Part shown: positions 1 through 8,349 of the stretch, piece by piece
How positions within the stretch are numbered: position 1 is the stretch's first letter
Layout of the letters: the number at the start of each line of letters is the position of its first letter
Assembly: GCA_004151065.3 (NCBI GenBank)
Contig: NWUY0300021118.1
Span: 25,429 to 40,145, forward strand
From: Larix sibirica
Lineage: Eukaryota; Streptophyta; Pinopsida; Pinales; Pinaceae
DNA length: 14,717 bases
Direction of reading: 5' to 3'
The notes under the pieces: generated by a model
Told to the model about the DNA's origin: nothing
The model's input: only the letters and a program-made list of their open reading frames with translations
Database searches by the model: none
Position numbers and translations under genes: made by a program

Positions 1-1224
1 ACTAAGTGCAATTTAGTGGATAACAGGACCCATGCAAGAAACCTCCAAAGTGGGAATCCCCAACAAGTAACCTCCCAAGAGAATGGATCTCAGCAACATC
101 CACAAAGACAGCAAATTTATGTAACTTAGCAAATTAATGCAATTAATGCAGCAATTTTTTTTTATGTTTTTAAAGGTTTTTTATTTTATGAGGGTGCCTT
201 GTAGAGTTACTATCAAACACCCCTGGTGCTTTGAGATGTCAACCTCAAGTACTAGGGGTGTTATATTGTAGTTGAGAACATCCTCGATGATGTTTCATGT
301 CATCCTCGGTGTACTGTAGTGGTAGGGGATGTGTCCAGAAAGTGATGCATGAAACCTAGATCTTAGGGTTTTGATCCTAGATCTTCTCCAAATGTAACAG
401 CCTCCATAAAATAGGGCATGGACCCATTCAAGAAACCTCCAAAGTGGGAATCCCCAACCCTTTACTTATGAGTTTTCTTTCCTGCGTCATTGTCCACCCA
501 AAATTTGCACAGGTTGCATTAATCTGGGCACTTGTCTCTGCTAATTACCTTGTCTGCCCATTGGAAACACCTCACACAGGTCAGAATTACATACAGGGCT
601 GCTCATGACACCAATCAGATCCTCAAGGATCAGTTTGCAGCTTCTACAGCAGGGACAATGGGTTTAAGATGTCATTTGTGTGCACAAAATCCAAAATGAT
701 CCATAAGAAAAACCTCGAGTGATGAGAACAAGGGTGCTCTAACAAATTGATGGCTAACCAAGATATAATGTCAATCAAGTGTTAAGAAGCAAGAGAGCAC
801 CACACATGTCATTATAAAAATACATCCAAATAAATCAAGCGCCCTATTGATCTTGGTAGTACATGTCATCAAGATATCATATGAAACTAGGGCACTCCCT
901 AAGAAAGTGGTCCATGTGAAAGAGATGCATCATCAAGTTATCCATAATTATCCATATGAGAGTACATCAGTGGCCAGCTAATCATCATGAAAGGAAGCAC
1001 CCCATGGCTACTAGTCTACATCCATATACTAGGGCATCGTCAATACTAAGGTAGCATCAAAATACCAAGCAAAAATTCATCATCAAGAAACCCAAGGCCT
1101 CAACATGAAGTGAAGCTCTACCACCAAGCATCCAAGGCCATCCTGGAGAGTGACCAACCTGCTTTGTGATGAAAATCACAAATGAAATCATAAGTGGACA
1201 CCCATGCAAGATGGGGGGTAATAG
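1..1224. other. Upstream flank, no gene recognised
   Basis: No open frame of convincing length or known protein similarity was seen on either strand. The stretch is AT-rich and contains T-rich runs around 148-180 and a 39-bp direct repeat listed separately. It lies upstream of the first visible host-gene exon, so it is probably intron or old repeat DNA. The text between 480 and 660 is locally less AT-rich but has stops in all frames and matches no expected upstream exon of the lipase gene. Confidence 0.5.
26..458. repeat. 39-bp direct repeat pair (26-64 and 420-458)
   Basis: Positions 26-64 and 420-458 carry the same 39-base text, beginning GGACCCAT and ending GGAATCCCCAAC, with one mismatch (G versus T at the ninth base). 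The copies are 394 bases apart and the DNA between them is not repeated. They could be the edges of an old insertion, a microhomology-driven duplication, or remnants of two copies of one dispersed repeat. No element boundaries could be defined. Confidence 0.7.
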
Positions 1225-1853
1225 GGAGCACGTCCTGGTGGAGCATTGATAATCAACAATCTTACTTAAACAATATCATTGATTTTGGAATGGAAAATTA
1301 AATATGTTAGGGAGAGCAAGTGTTATAATATCATTGCTTTTAATATTTTTCTATTATTCTTTACTTTTCAAACCATTATTTAATTTTTATTTGAAGTGCT
1401 TTTTAGGGGCAATGTCTGGAACAGATTTCAATCGAAAAGAATTTAGCAATGATCTGGAATATCAGATATTTATGGAGAAATAATGATATCCAGAATAGAA
1501 AGTGAAAATTATTATTATATAGTCACGCTTATATTGTGGGCAGTGTGTCCCTGTGGAGTATTGATAATCTGCAATCTCATGTACTTACAAAAAATAAATC
1601 ATTGATTTTGGAATGGAAAATCAAATATTTTGAGGACAGAAAGTGTTCCAACTATCATTGCTGTTTTAGCATTGTCCTATTATTCTTTAAATTTCAGGTT
1701 ATTATTTAATTTTTATTTAAAGTACTTTTTAGAGGCAATGTCTGGAACAGATTTCAATGAAAAAGAATTATGTAGCAATGGTCTAGAATATCAATATAAT
1801 GGAGAAAGAATGCCATACGGAACACAAAGTGAAAAATAATTATATCGTCACAT
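1225..1853. repeat. Diverged tandem duplication, unit about 315 bp
   Basis: About 1225-1540 and 1541-1853 are two diverged copies in direct orientation. Matching landmarks are GAGCATTGATAATC at 1241 and GAGTATTGATAATC at 1556, then CATTGATTTTGGAATGGAAA, then a shared AATGTCTGGAACAGATTTCAAT block, and finally an AAAGTGAAAA...TATA.CGTCA end. Many substitutions and small indels separate the copies, so the duplication is old. Copy 2 has an open frame (1630-1839, 69 codons). The equivalent part of copy 1 is broken by stops and frameshifts, so coding function is unlikely. Confidence 0.85.
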
Positions 1854-2185
1854 GCATTTTTTTAAATAAAAATAGAACTATTTGGAGGCATGCTGATATG
1901 TAATTTTACTACATATTGGAGCTTTGAGTTTTGCAATAGAAATGTTAGCCCATTCAAATATCATGGACCTTTTCTCTTGCTAAAACTGTGTATGGAAATC
2001 TTTAGCATAGTTTCAGATCCACTTGTAAACTGGGTCAGTATTTTCAATGGAGGATCTCTGAAAGGAAGGTCACAGTCTATTGAGTTTACAGTTTTTGTAG
2101 CAGATTCATGTTGGGAAGTTACATCAGTAACTTTCCATACTGCTTCAGTAGAATTATACAACCTAATATTGGATTTACTTTGCAG

Positions 2186-2470
2186 GATTTATGAGCTTTG
2201 TATGAGCCATGATCCTGTTCCTATATGGGGCACAGACCACCATCCACAACAGCAACATTTGCAACAGTGGCTGGGATTGATAGGTGTTGATGCTGTAGAA
2301 ACTGGAAATATTGCAGAGCCGCATATTATTCGAACAGCCACCTCTATTGTCCCACTTGGTTGGAATGGAGTTCCGGGTGAGAAGAATAGCTCTCAACCGT
2401 TGAGAGTTGATGTGCATGGCTACAGTTTGCATATGTGTACTCTATTTCAAGCTCAAGTGAATGGATTCTG
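2186..2470 (+). CDS. Lipase/P-loop gene, first visible exon
   Basis: This is a 285-bp internal exon. The acceptor is TTTACTTTGCAG ending at 2185 and the donor is CTG|GTAAGC at 2471. The first base completes a codon from the previous exon, and the last two bases (TG) begin a Trp codon finished in the next exon. Encoded landmarks are IYELCMSHD, then HLQQWLGLIGVDAVE, then the highly conserved IRTATSIVPLGWNGVPG and a C-terminal AQVNGFW. This is the linker between the lipase and P-loop domains in the family. The open frame extends left to 1890, but that part has no family similarity and lies before a good acceptor, so I treat it as intron. Confidence 0.85.
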
Positions 2471-4322
2471 GTAAGCTTCATTACTCTTTTTCATGGTGTC
2501 TTAATCAGTGTGCCAACTTTTTGGTGCATTTAGAATTTAAATTTACAGTGAATTTCCTCCAGAAACATTCTGCTTATTGTAAGGGGTTTATTTGCTTAGA
2601 GAAGTTGGTGCTCAAAAAAATCTTTTCTTTAAAATTGCTCATTAAGATTGTTTGTAGATATGCTTTTCTCTAAAAGGATTGCAAATGCAAAAAATGCATT
2701 TAAGTGTCTTACGCAGGGCATATTTTGCCATGCTTAACCACCATTAGTATGATTTGATACAATTGAAGCCTACTGATTGAAAGTCAAGCATCTTTTCCTC
2801 CCCATTCATATGGTTCTGAAATGCGATGGTTGCTTTATCTTTTTGTCTGTGGTTGTTAATTTGTACCTAGTGAAGAAATCACACATCCTAACTTGATTTC
2901 AGTACGAGTGTCTTGCATTGATGCTCTTCATATGCCCAATTCTCAATTATTTGTCAGACAAATAAACTAGCAAAGCCAATATATATTCTAAAGATTAGTA
3001 CACGGATCCATTTTTCTGAATTGCTTGGTTTATTCTGTAATTTGACAAATATTATCCAAAAGAACAGGCATATGGTGAACTTTGTAGACGTGTCTCCTTG
3101 TTACCTTCTGAATTACAAATGAAACATGAAGAAATACATTGTGACAGCCCCATCTAATATCATGTGAACTTTATCTCTCTTGTACATGCATTAAAGCAGC
3201 ACACATGCTAGGGAGATGCTGGAAAGAGTATCAATTTTCCTAAGGTGTAGGTTTGGTTCCCTATTATTAATTTTTTCTCTTTAAAGAATGGCAGGCAATT
3301 ACATTTTCTGATGGTCAACAGTAAATTGTAGGCACAAAATTCAAACTCTTAATTGTTCTTCATTGTGGGTCATTGTAAAGATTTTCCTCATACAGAAAGC
3401 TCTATTAAGGAATACAAGAAACTAGATATTTACTAGAAGGTAGTTGCAACCGTTAAAAAGAGTTGCTTCTTGTAAGTTTCCTGATGAACTTTTAGGAGTA
3501 TGCTATATACTTGTCTTTTGGCAGTGTCTGTTCAGGTATTCATTTTCATGCAGTATGAAATTTATGGAGTGGCCATTATATCTTACAACCTCTGGTCTCC
3601 TTAATTTGTTCTATCAGTCTTACAACCTCTGTTTTCCTTAATTTGTTCTATTGTGTATTGGTCATGGTATTCTAGGTGTTCAGCTACAGTGGAAACATTA
3701 CCTTCACCACTGTCTAGTAACCATGCGCACATTAAGTTACAGAAAATGCGTATCCAAATTGGTGCTCCTCTTAAACAAGCTCCAACGAAGAAGCACTATG
3801 TAACATCTCTAGATTCAAGTACAACTCTATCGGAAGATTTGCCCATTCATGGCATAAATACTACAAAGCCAATGGCAAGTCTTCAAAATGGGGTCTCCAA
3901 TGAAGCTTCAGATTGTCAACATGAAGGTGCTAATGAGGTGGTTATTCATTGTACCAGCGATTTTATGGCAGCATCCAAGAAAGTTTATATGAGAACTCGT
4001 TGTATTCAACTTGTGGGATTGGAGGTATAATGCAATCCCCTTGCTAAAATAGAATGTAGTGCAAATATATTGGATCTATCTATCATGTCTCAGGAGTTAA
4101 CACCGCATTCTTTTTACAAGTTACTCATTGGTAATGGGAATATAAACTTCTGATTCATTGATTCTGCAGGGTGCTGGTAAGACTTCTTTGTTCTCTGCAT
4201 TGTTAGGACAGGCTAGAGGGATCCCTAGTTCTAGATATGAGAAGTTACCACCAGATACCGATTGGCACGAAGGGGTTGCTAGAGGAATCTGCTTCATTGA
4301 TCCTGCAGGAGCGAACTTACAG
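2186..4322 (+). CDS. Plant class-3 lipase / P-loop protein, partial (three internal exons)
   Basis: The spliced exons 2186-2470, 3676-4024 and 4170-4322 form one uninterrupted frame of about 262 codons. From memory, the product matches the C-terminal half of a plant protein family annotated as lipase class 3 (Arabidopsis At3g07400-type, about 1000 residues). Matching landmarks are HLQQWLGL, IRTATSI.PLGW.GVPG, an AQVNG.W exon end, LQK.R..IGAPLK, CTSDF....K.V..RTR and the Walker A block GLEGAGKTSLF. In that family an N-terminal alpha/beta-hydrolase lipase domain precedes a GTPase-like P-loop region and a hydrophobic C-terminus; only the middle part is here. All splice sites are GT-AG with compatible phases, and no stop or frameshift is seen, so the gene may be functional. 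The start codon, lipase catalytic residues and C-terminus lie outside the window or further down a long intron. Substrate and location are unknown to me. Confidence 0.85.
2471..3675 (+). other. Intron between exons one and two (1205 bp)
   Basis: It begins GTAAGC and ends TATTCTAG, as a normal GT-AG intron. It is AT-rich with scattered T-runs and contains no recognised gene or transposon. The short open frames at 2461-2673 and 3444-3641 show no similarity and are taken as chance. Its last 100 bases contain a 37-bp tandem duplication (3581-3652), listed separately. Confidence 0.8.
3581..3652 (+). repeat. 37-bp tandem duplication just before a splice acceptor
   Basis: TCTTACAACCTCTG starts at 3581 and again at 3618, followed in both copies by a pyrimidine-rich stretch and CCTTAATTTGTTCTAT. 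The units differ at only a few positions. The block ends 23 bases before the acceptor AG at 3674-3675. Each copy carries a CTTAAT that resembles the plant branch-point consensus, so the intron may have two equivalent branch-point candidates. Confidence 0.8.
3676..4024 (+). CDS. Lipase/P-loop gene, second visible exon
   Basis: This is a 349-bp exon. It opens after TTCTAG and completes the Trp codon from the previous exon (TG|G), then reads CSATVETLPSPLSS. The middle contains LQKMRIQIGAPLKQAP, which corresponds to a conserved LQK.R..IGAPLK block in the family. A poorly conserved stretch rich in Ser, Thr and Asn follows. The end reads VVIHCTSDFMAASKKVYMRT and then LVGLE immediately before the donor GAG|GTATAA at 4025. 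Phase at the donor is 0. The frame is open throughout. LVGLE is the first half of the Walker A region. Confidence 0.85.
4025..4169 (+). other. Short intron inside the P-loop motif (145 bp)
   Basis: The donor is GAG|GTATAA and the acceptor is GATTCTGCAG|GGTGCTGG. It is a phase-0 GT-AG intron that separates LVGLE from GAGKTSLF. Reading through it meets a stop at once (GTA TAA), so an intron-retained transcript would end just before the nucleotide-binding loop. Confidence 0.85.
4170..4322 (+). CDS. Lipase/P-loop gene, third visible exon (Walker A)
   Basis: This is a 153-bp exon, phase 0 at both ends. It begins GAGKTSLFSALLGQARGIPS, which completes the Walker A pattern GxxxxGKT with GLE from the previous exon. 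It continues through DTDWHEGVARGICFIDPAGA and ends ANLQ before the donor CAG|GTACAT at 4323. In the family the phosphate-binding Lys and Thr are followed by a short switch-like region and then a VHNLSHR-type strand. That next segment would be in the following exon, which I cannot find to the right. Function as a real NTPase is unproven for this family as far as I know. Confidence 0.85.
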
Positions 4323-4599
4323 GTACATTTGACATTTATGATACAAGACAATGGGCATTTTGTATTTTTTGTCCTATGTTCCTTGTGTGTAATTATCTGC
4401 AGGACTCAGATGTATGTGCACATACCCATTTTCTGCGGCGGCATCTTCATGGATACACTATACCATATGAATTTCTCTTTTCAAATTAATATATTGCAGC
4501 AGTTAGGCTTGATAGTGCCCTGATTATCGAATATGCACACAAAATATTATGCAGAGTCGCAGAGTGAAGAGAACAGTGATTGTTGACAAGATTAGGTAA
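4323..4599 (+). other. Start of the next, apparently very long, intron
   Basis: It starts with a good donor, GTACAT. Two acceptor-like sites (ATTATCTGCAG ending 4402 and AATATATTGCAG ending 4499) are followed by frames that soon stop and do not resemble the expected downstream protein. No further exon of the gene was found up to 14717, so the intron probably exceeds 10 kb and holds the retroelements described below. A truncated gene is the alternative. Confidence 0.6.
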
Positions 4600-5199
4600 G
4601 ATGAGATGTTTTAACATTTTATTAATGTCCAACAAATGACCACAAAAGTAGGTCAATGGGACTACTGAATACAAGATGTCATTACAAAGCGGGAGCACCA
4701 AAAGTGGCTCCTATAAAAAGTATGAAACCGAAAGTAAAGTAAGAGTCTATGTTAAAGCCTGAAGAAAACATAGATGTATACAAGGGAGATGGATCCAAAC
4801 ACTGGAGAGCAAATAACAATGATTATGATACAGGTGTGTCATGGTCCGCAAGAGCCATCTCTCCTAACATTTCAAGCTGAGTGAAGAAAACTCAAGATAG
4901 AATGTTGACTGGAGGAGGAGGTGGCTATTGCTGAATGGAAGGAGACCCCCGCCTCCGAACCGTAGAAGATCTCATCTGCCTGCTGGTAACGGATCTTGAC
5001 TAGTGATGCTATTGAGAAGTTTGGGAAGAGGGAATGGTCTTCCAGGTCCGCACAGATCTCAAGTCGGGGCCCAAGTTGCTAGTAATCTATCTCTTGGTGC
5101 CCCTAGCCGGTGGGAGCACTGTGAAAAGGAAGTGATGCTTCAGGTGGAATCCGATCAGGGAGGAGGATGATGCGTGTGAGAGTGGAGTCTGATGGTCTC

Positions 5200-5370
5200 T
5201 TGAATATATAAATCCGAGCATCTCTGGTTGATATAGTTGAAGAAAATGGCAAGAGTTTACGGTCCCCTAAAGAGACAATGGAACCTCCCATGGATCTCAT
5301 AATATATGGGGCAATGAAAGATGAAGTGCTCCTTGTCTCTATCTCCCGCAGATGGCACAACCGATAGGTT
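5200..5370 (-). pseudogene. LINE zf-RVT domain remnant
   Basis: On the - strand the text reads YRLCHLREIET (5366-5334), then in another frame KEHFIFHCPIYYEIHGRF and HCLFRGP. In zf-RVT domains a CxxC pair is followed by a HFxxxC motif. Here the first Cys is replaced by Tyr (TAT at 5366-5364), a one-base deletion splits the domain near 5334, and an in-frame stop follows at about 5260. The match of motif order and spacing makes the identification good despite the damage. Confidence 0.75.
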
Positions 5371-5618
5371 CTGTCAGATCAGTTAATTTGGTGATCCGCC
5401 TCAGCGTGAAGTATGTGCAAGCCAACTCTAAACTAGCCTAGGGGAATATAGAGAGTGCACCCAATGACAAAGTGTGTTAGGGGTTGGAATAATGAGATCG
5501 TCCCTCATCACCATGAAGTGCTCGGCATAGAAGGCCATCTTTGGATGTAACCCACCTTGGGGGTTAATTCAAGTGACTTGCACAAACTGTCTGTAAATGT
5601 CGTCTCGGATGATCTTGT

Positions 5619-6060
5619 TCAACTCTTGCCTTGTAGGTAGGAGGTGGCCAGGAACATCCATGGAGTATATGAACGAGGGAAGACGATCCATCGATATACT
5701 TGTCGATTCGAGAAGATCTGAGACACCTGTAAAACCAACACCGAGTGCGGTCGAGGGGGCCTAGCTAAAGCAATGGACTTTGAAGAACAATAGGACATGT
5801 ATGGATATTGGTCATGTCCCTTTGAGTTGGCGAAACTCCAAATGTGGTGCAAAAAGGACTCTAGCTCATCAATGGAAATGCCAAATAAGGTGGGAGATAG
5901 GGGACATCCTTGTTTGACCCCAATGGCACTCTTGATAAAATCTGACACCCCAAATCATATAGGTGCATGATGGCCATCGGTAATATATTGGAAATGTTGA
6001 TGTCTTTGAGCCTCTGGAATAGGGCCTTAGGGAGCCTGCAGGGAGCTCATAGGCTACAAG
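5619..6060 (-). pseudogene. LINE reverse transcriptase remnant
   Basis: The frame ending at 5619 starts SDFIKSAIGVKQGCPLSP and runs into FGISIDELESFLHHI, the classic QGxPLSP loop and following helix of plant LINE reverse transcriptases. The preceding segment (about 6026-5945) reads RLKDINISNIL...IMHLYD in another frame, the helix that normally leads into this motif, so at least one frameshift separates them. Where the catalytic FADD would be (about 5790-5770), the DNA reads CTATTGTTC then diverges and resumes at GCTTTAGCTAGG, so the catalytic aspartates are lost and the frame shifts. It cannot encode an active enzyme. Confidence 0.8.
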
Positions 6061-6230
6061 GAACCGAAGAGAAGATAGAAAATGGAGATTGTGCCATATA
6101 GGTGAGGTTGAGAAAATAGAGAAACTCATAGCATGGTGGAATTCTGAAGATAGAGTTGGCCAGAGAATTTGATATGGACATACAATAGTGGCAACCAACA
6201 TTATGTAACTAGATTTTGGAGATGCTCTAA

Positions 6231-7464
6231 TGTAGTATTATTTATCGAACCATTGTTTATTGATTCTTTGGCCGGTTCTGATCTATGTTGAAATTTTGGA
6301 AAAAAATGGGTTCCAGTCTAGTTTCGATCATGATAACATTCAGGTGAACAATTAGGGCATCACTAAAGAAAGTTGCTTGGTAGAGGAAGGAGTTGAAAAT
6401 CAAAATACAAGAATGCTAATTAGATGATATGTGGAATTGAAACACCAAGGAGCAGGAGCAACGATACTACATGGATAAGTTTAACCTAGAGGGAGAAATC
6501 AATTTGAGATTACTTGAAACCAAACATTTTGTGGAGATAAGAACATATTTTGGCCCAATTAATGACCATCTCACATAGTTTAAGTCGTGAAACAAGGAGA
6601 TGGGAGGATCTCAAAGAAGAATGCGAAAAGAGGATATATGCTATGTTGCCAAAAACGAAACAACCACACTAGTTTCTTTAACGTCTAAGAAAGGGCAACG
6701 AGACGAAAAACGCCGTTTTCTACTATCGTTCCTGTCTTTGAGCAATCGACACTGTTTATTAGGAAACACTCTCATTTCTCCTTTATTTCTCCAATGAATT
6801 GAGACCATATGCAAGGCTAGCGGAAATCACTGCTATTTTTGACAAGTACCTACCACTAGCGATGTATGAAACATGGACTACTTTGTCCCCTTAACCAATG
6901 AACCATATGAGGAAGCGGAAGCGTGCTTGGGTTATTGAGCCTTCCTTACTCAATAAGGTTTATCGCCAAGAAGGTAATTCATTTAGAAGATTCTTCCTCT
7001 TTCTTTAGTGCCACCTTTGAGGTGCATTTTGAGTGCATGCAAGTGCCTCGGTAGCAAATCACACTGTTACATATATAACTACACACTCCATAGAACCAAG
7101 AGGTTGAACAATGATGGCAAGTATTTACCCCGTATAATTTGTATTAATGTCGCCTTACTCCCCTTTCTTTGACATGAGAGCCATCCTTCCTCCCCTTTCT
7201 TCGAGAGGGGGATGAATATGTGACACTAACAACATATATTCTTTTGACACCAATTTAGAAGATTCATTACAAAATTTACCCTTTAGTTTGTCATCTCTTT
7301 TATTAAAGAGAGAATTATTTGAGGAAAGGGAGAATTACCGCGCAACTGAGAGGGCGTGGTTCCCTTAAAAATTAGTTATGAGAAGAGGAAAGCTAGCACC
7401 GATACCCCAAATGTAGCTATAGTAGCATCATGGCATATTTTTATGTTGTTGGCCAAAGTGTCCA
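6231..7464. other. Unassigned spacer between LINE and LTR element
   Basis: No host exon or complete transposon was recognised. One short open stretch (6441-6575, + strand, 45 codons) reads charged, coil-like residues such as EGEINLRLLETKHFVEIRTY and is flanked by stops, so it may be a degraded coding fragment. Around 6600-6800 an open frame of 65 codons has no recognised similarity. The pyrimidine-rich CTCCCCTTTCTT motif appears twice around 7155-7200. The region is probably older repeat DNA. Confidence 0.45.
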
Positions 7465-7469
7465 ATAAG

Positions 7470-7669
7470 TATTACGAAAACAAAGAAGCAAGAAACCCTA
7501 GATAGGGTTACGCCATCGAACACATGAGAGCTCAATAACACATAGTACAATATTATTATGAGACGGTACAACATTACATTGAGGGTCCTCGCTCTTATAA
7601 AGAGTTTGAGGTACCAAAACCTAAGTCACTTAAGTGACTTTATTGCATATGTAGCCTTATATCTTAACA
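7470..7669 (-). repeat. 3' LTR of the non-autonomous element (200 bp)
   Basis: It is a direct repeat of 9327-9565, sharing AGAAACCCTAGATAGGGTTA, ACACATGAGAGCTCA, GTACAATATTATTATGA, ACATTACATTGAGGGTCCT, CTCTTATAAAGAGTTTGAG and the end TAGCCTTATATCTTAACA. It lacks about 40 bases between CCAAAACC and CTAAGT, a likely slippage deletion between similar CCAAAACC..TAA words. The left edge touches the target duplication ATAAG (7465-7469). Confidence 0.9.
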
Positions 7670-7678
7670 ACCCCCCAT
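7670..7678 (-). promoter_or_regulatory. Polypurine tract
   Basis: On the - strand, TTATGGGGGGT sits immediately before the 3' LTR start TGTTAAG. A short G-run next to the 3' LTR is where plus-strand DNA synthesis is primed in LTR retrotransposons. Its position agrees with the primer-binding site and orientation at the other LTR. Confidence 0.8.
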
Positions 7679-7746
7679 AAGGCATACATTGTTGAAAGAT
7701 AACAAACTGAAATCAAATACATATACTTAAATGAGAAACACATAAA

Positions 7747-8349
7747 CTAAACACTGAACATCAAAAGACATCTGTTGGAAGTTTCTTCTTTGAACATAGT
7801 TACTGGACCAAGTTGAGCTCCATCATGCTGCCTCATAACCCTCGGAAAGGTATAGTTCCTGACTTGAATTCTCGAGTTCTTAGAGTCCACCTCCCTGGAC
7901 TCCCAAATCACAAATCTCCCGAACTCAATTACTGGACAACAATCCACATGCATGTTGCGTAACCTCACTTGTAGACTGCAATCCACATGCATGTCTCAAC
8001 CAATGAGGGATCATTCCCTAGATTCACAACTGTTGGACTATCTGGGAAACCATCCATACTGAGTTGTTAACTGCTCCCTTCTATGTATTCAAAGCACTGG
8101 CTTCTTAAAATGCATAGAAATCTAGTTTTCTTTAGGAAGACAAATACCACGGGCAGTATCAAGTGGTTCTTCTTTGATAAACTCGACAACATGGGCTATG
8201 AGACCCATCTTTGGCCTCAAAATTCCTTTGCCATAAAAAACTCCAGGACAATAATCGAGCACATTGGGAACGACGCTTTCTTCCTCAGGATCTGAACAAG
8301 GCTCCATTATTTCCCATGGCATCTTCATGGCTTTAACAGATCTTAACAC
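7747..8349 (-). other. Coding-like stretch inside the LTR element
   Basis: Two open frames on the sense strand of the element were noted. The first, 8349-8122 (75 codons), reads EPCSDPEEESVVPNVLDYC, then GILRPKMGLIAHVVEFIKEE and ends at TAG. The second, 7992-7747 (81 codons), includes VIEFGRFVIWESREVD and begins with a doubled MHVDC word. Neither resembles gag or pol to me, and I do not recognise a host gene. The composition of the first is protein-like, so it may be a captured host exon or leftover of the element's own coding region. Both could also be chance. Confidence 0.35.

Larger units (their letters stand above)
4600..6230 (-). mobile_element. Decayed non-LTR retrotransposon (LINE) fragment
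   Basis: Read on the - strand, the order is a reverse-transcriptase finger/palm remnant (about 6060-5945), the palm motif GVKQGCPLSPTLFG (5880-5922), and a C-terminal zf-RVT remnant with KEHFIFHC (5311-5334). The 3' end lies near 4600, with ...GGACATTAATAAAATG. This order is that of plant LINE ORF2. The copy is dead: it has several frameshifts and stops, no readable catalytic Asp-Asp motif, and only about 500 bases between the palm and zinc-finger motifs, where about 1 kb would be usual, implying an internal deletion. The 5' end is truncated inside the RT domain. No clear target-site duplication was found. Confidence 0.85.

Noticed and set aside
480-700. Less AT-rich stretch as a possible upstream exon of the lipase gene
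   Set aside because: All frames contain stops and none resembles the family segment expected before IYELC.
1890-2185. Open frame running left from the first visible exon, suggesting a longer exon or a start codon at 1890
   Set aside because: A good acceptor (TTTACTTTGCAG) ends at 2185, family similarity begins right after it, and the residues before it match nothing in the family.
4403-4530. Two acceptor-like sites (AG at 4401-4402 and 4498-4499) as the start of the next lipase/P-loop exon
   Set aside because: The frames after them stop quickly and do not resemble the conserved segment that should follow ANLQ.
5103-5360. 85-codon - strand frame as an intact gene
   Set aside because: It is one frame of the broken zf-RVT remnant; the rest of the domain continues in another frame after a one-base deletion.
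8083-8295. Open frame of 70 codons on the + strand inside the LTR element
   Set aside because: It overlaps the better antisense frame 8349-8122 and runs against the element's own orientation; no similarity was seen.
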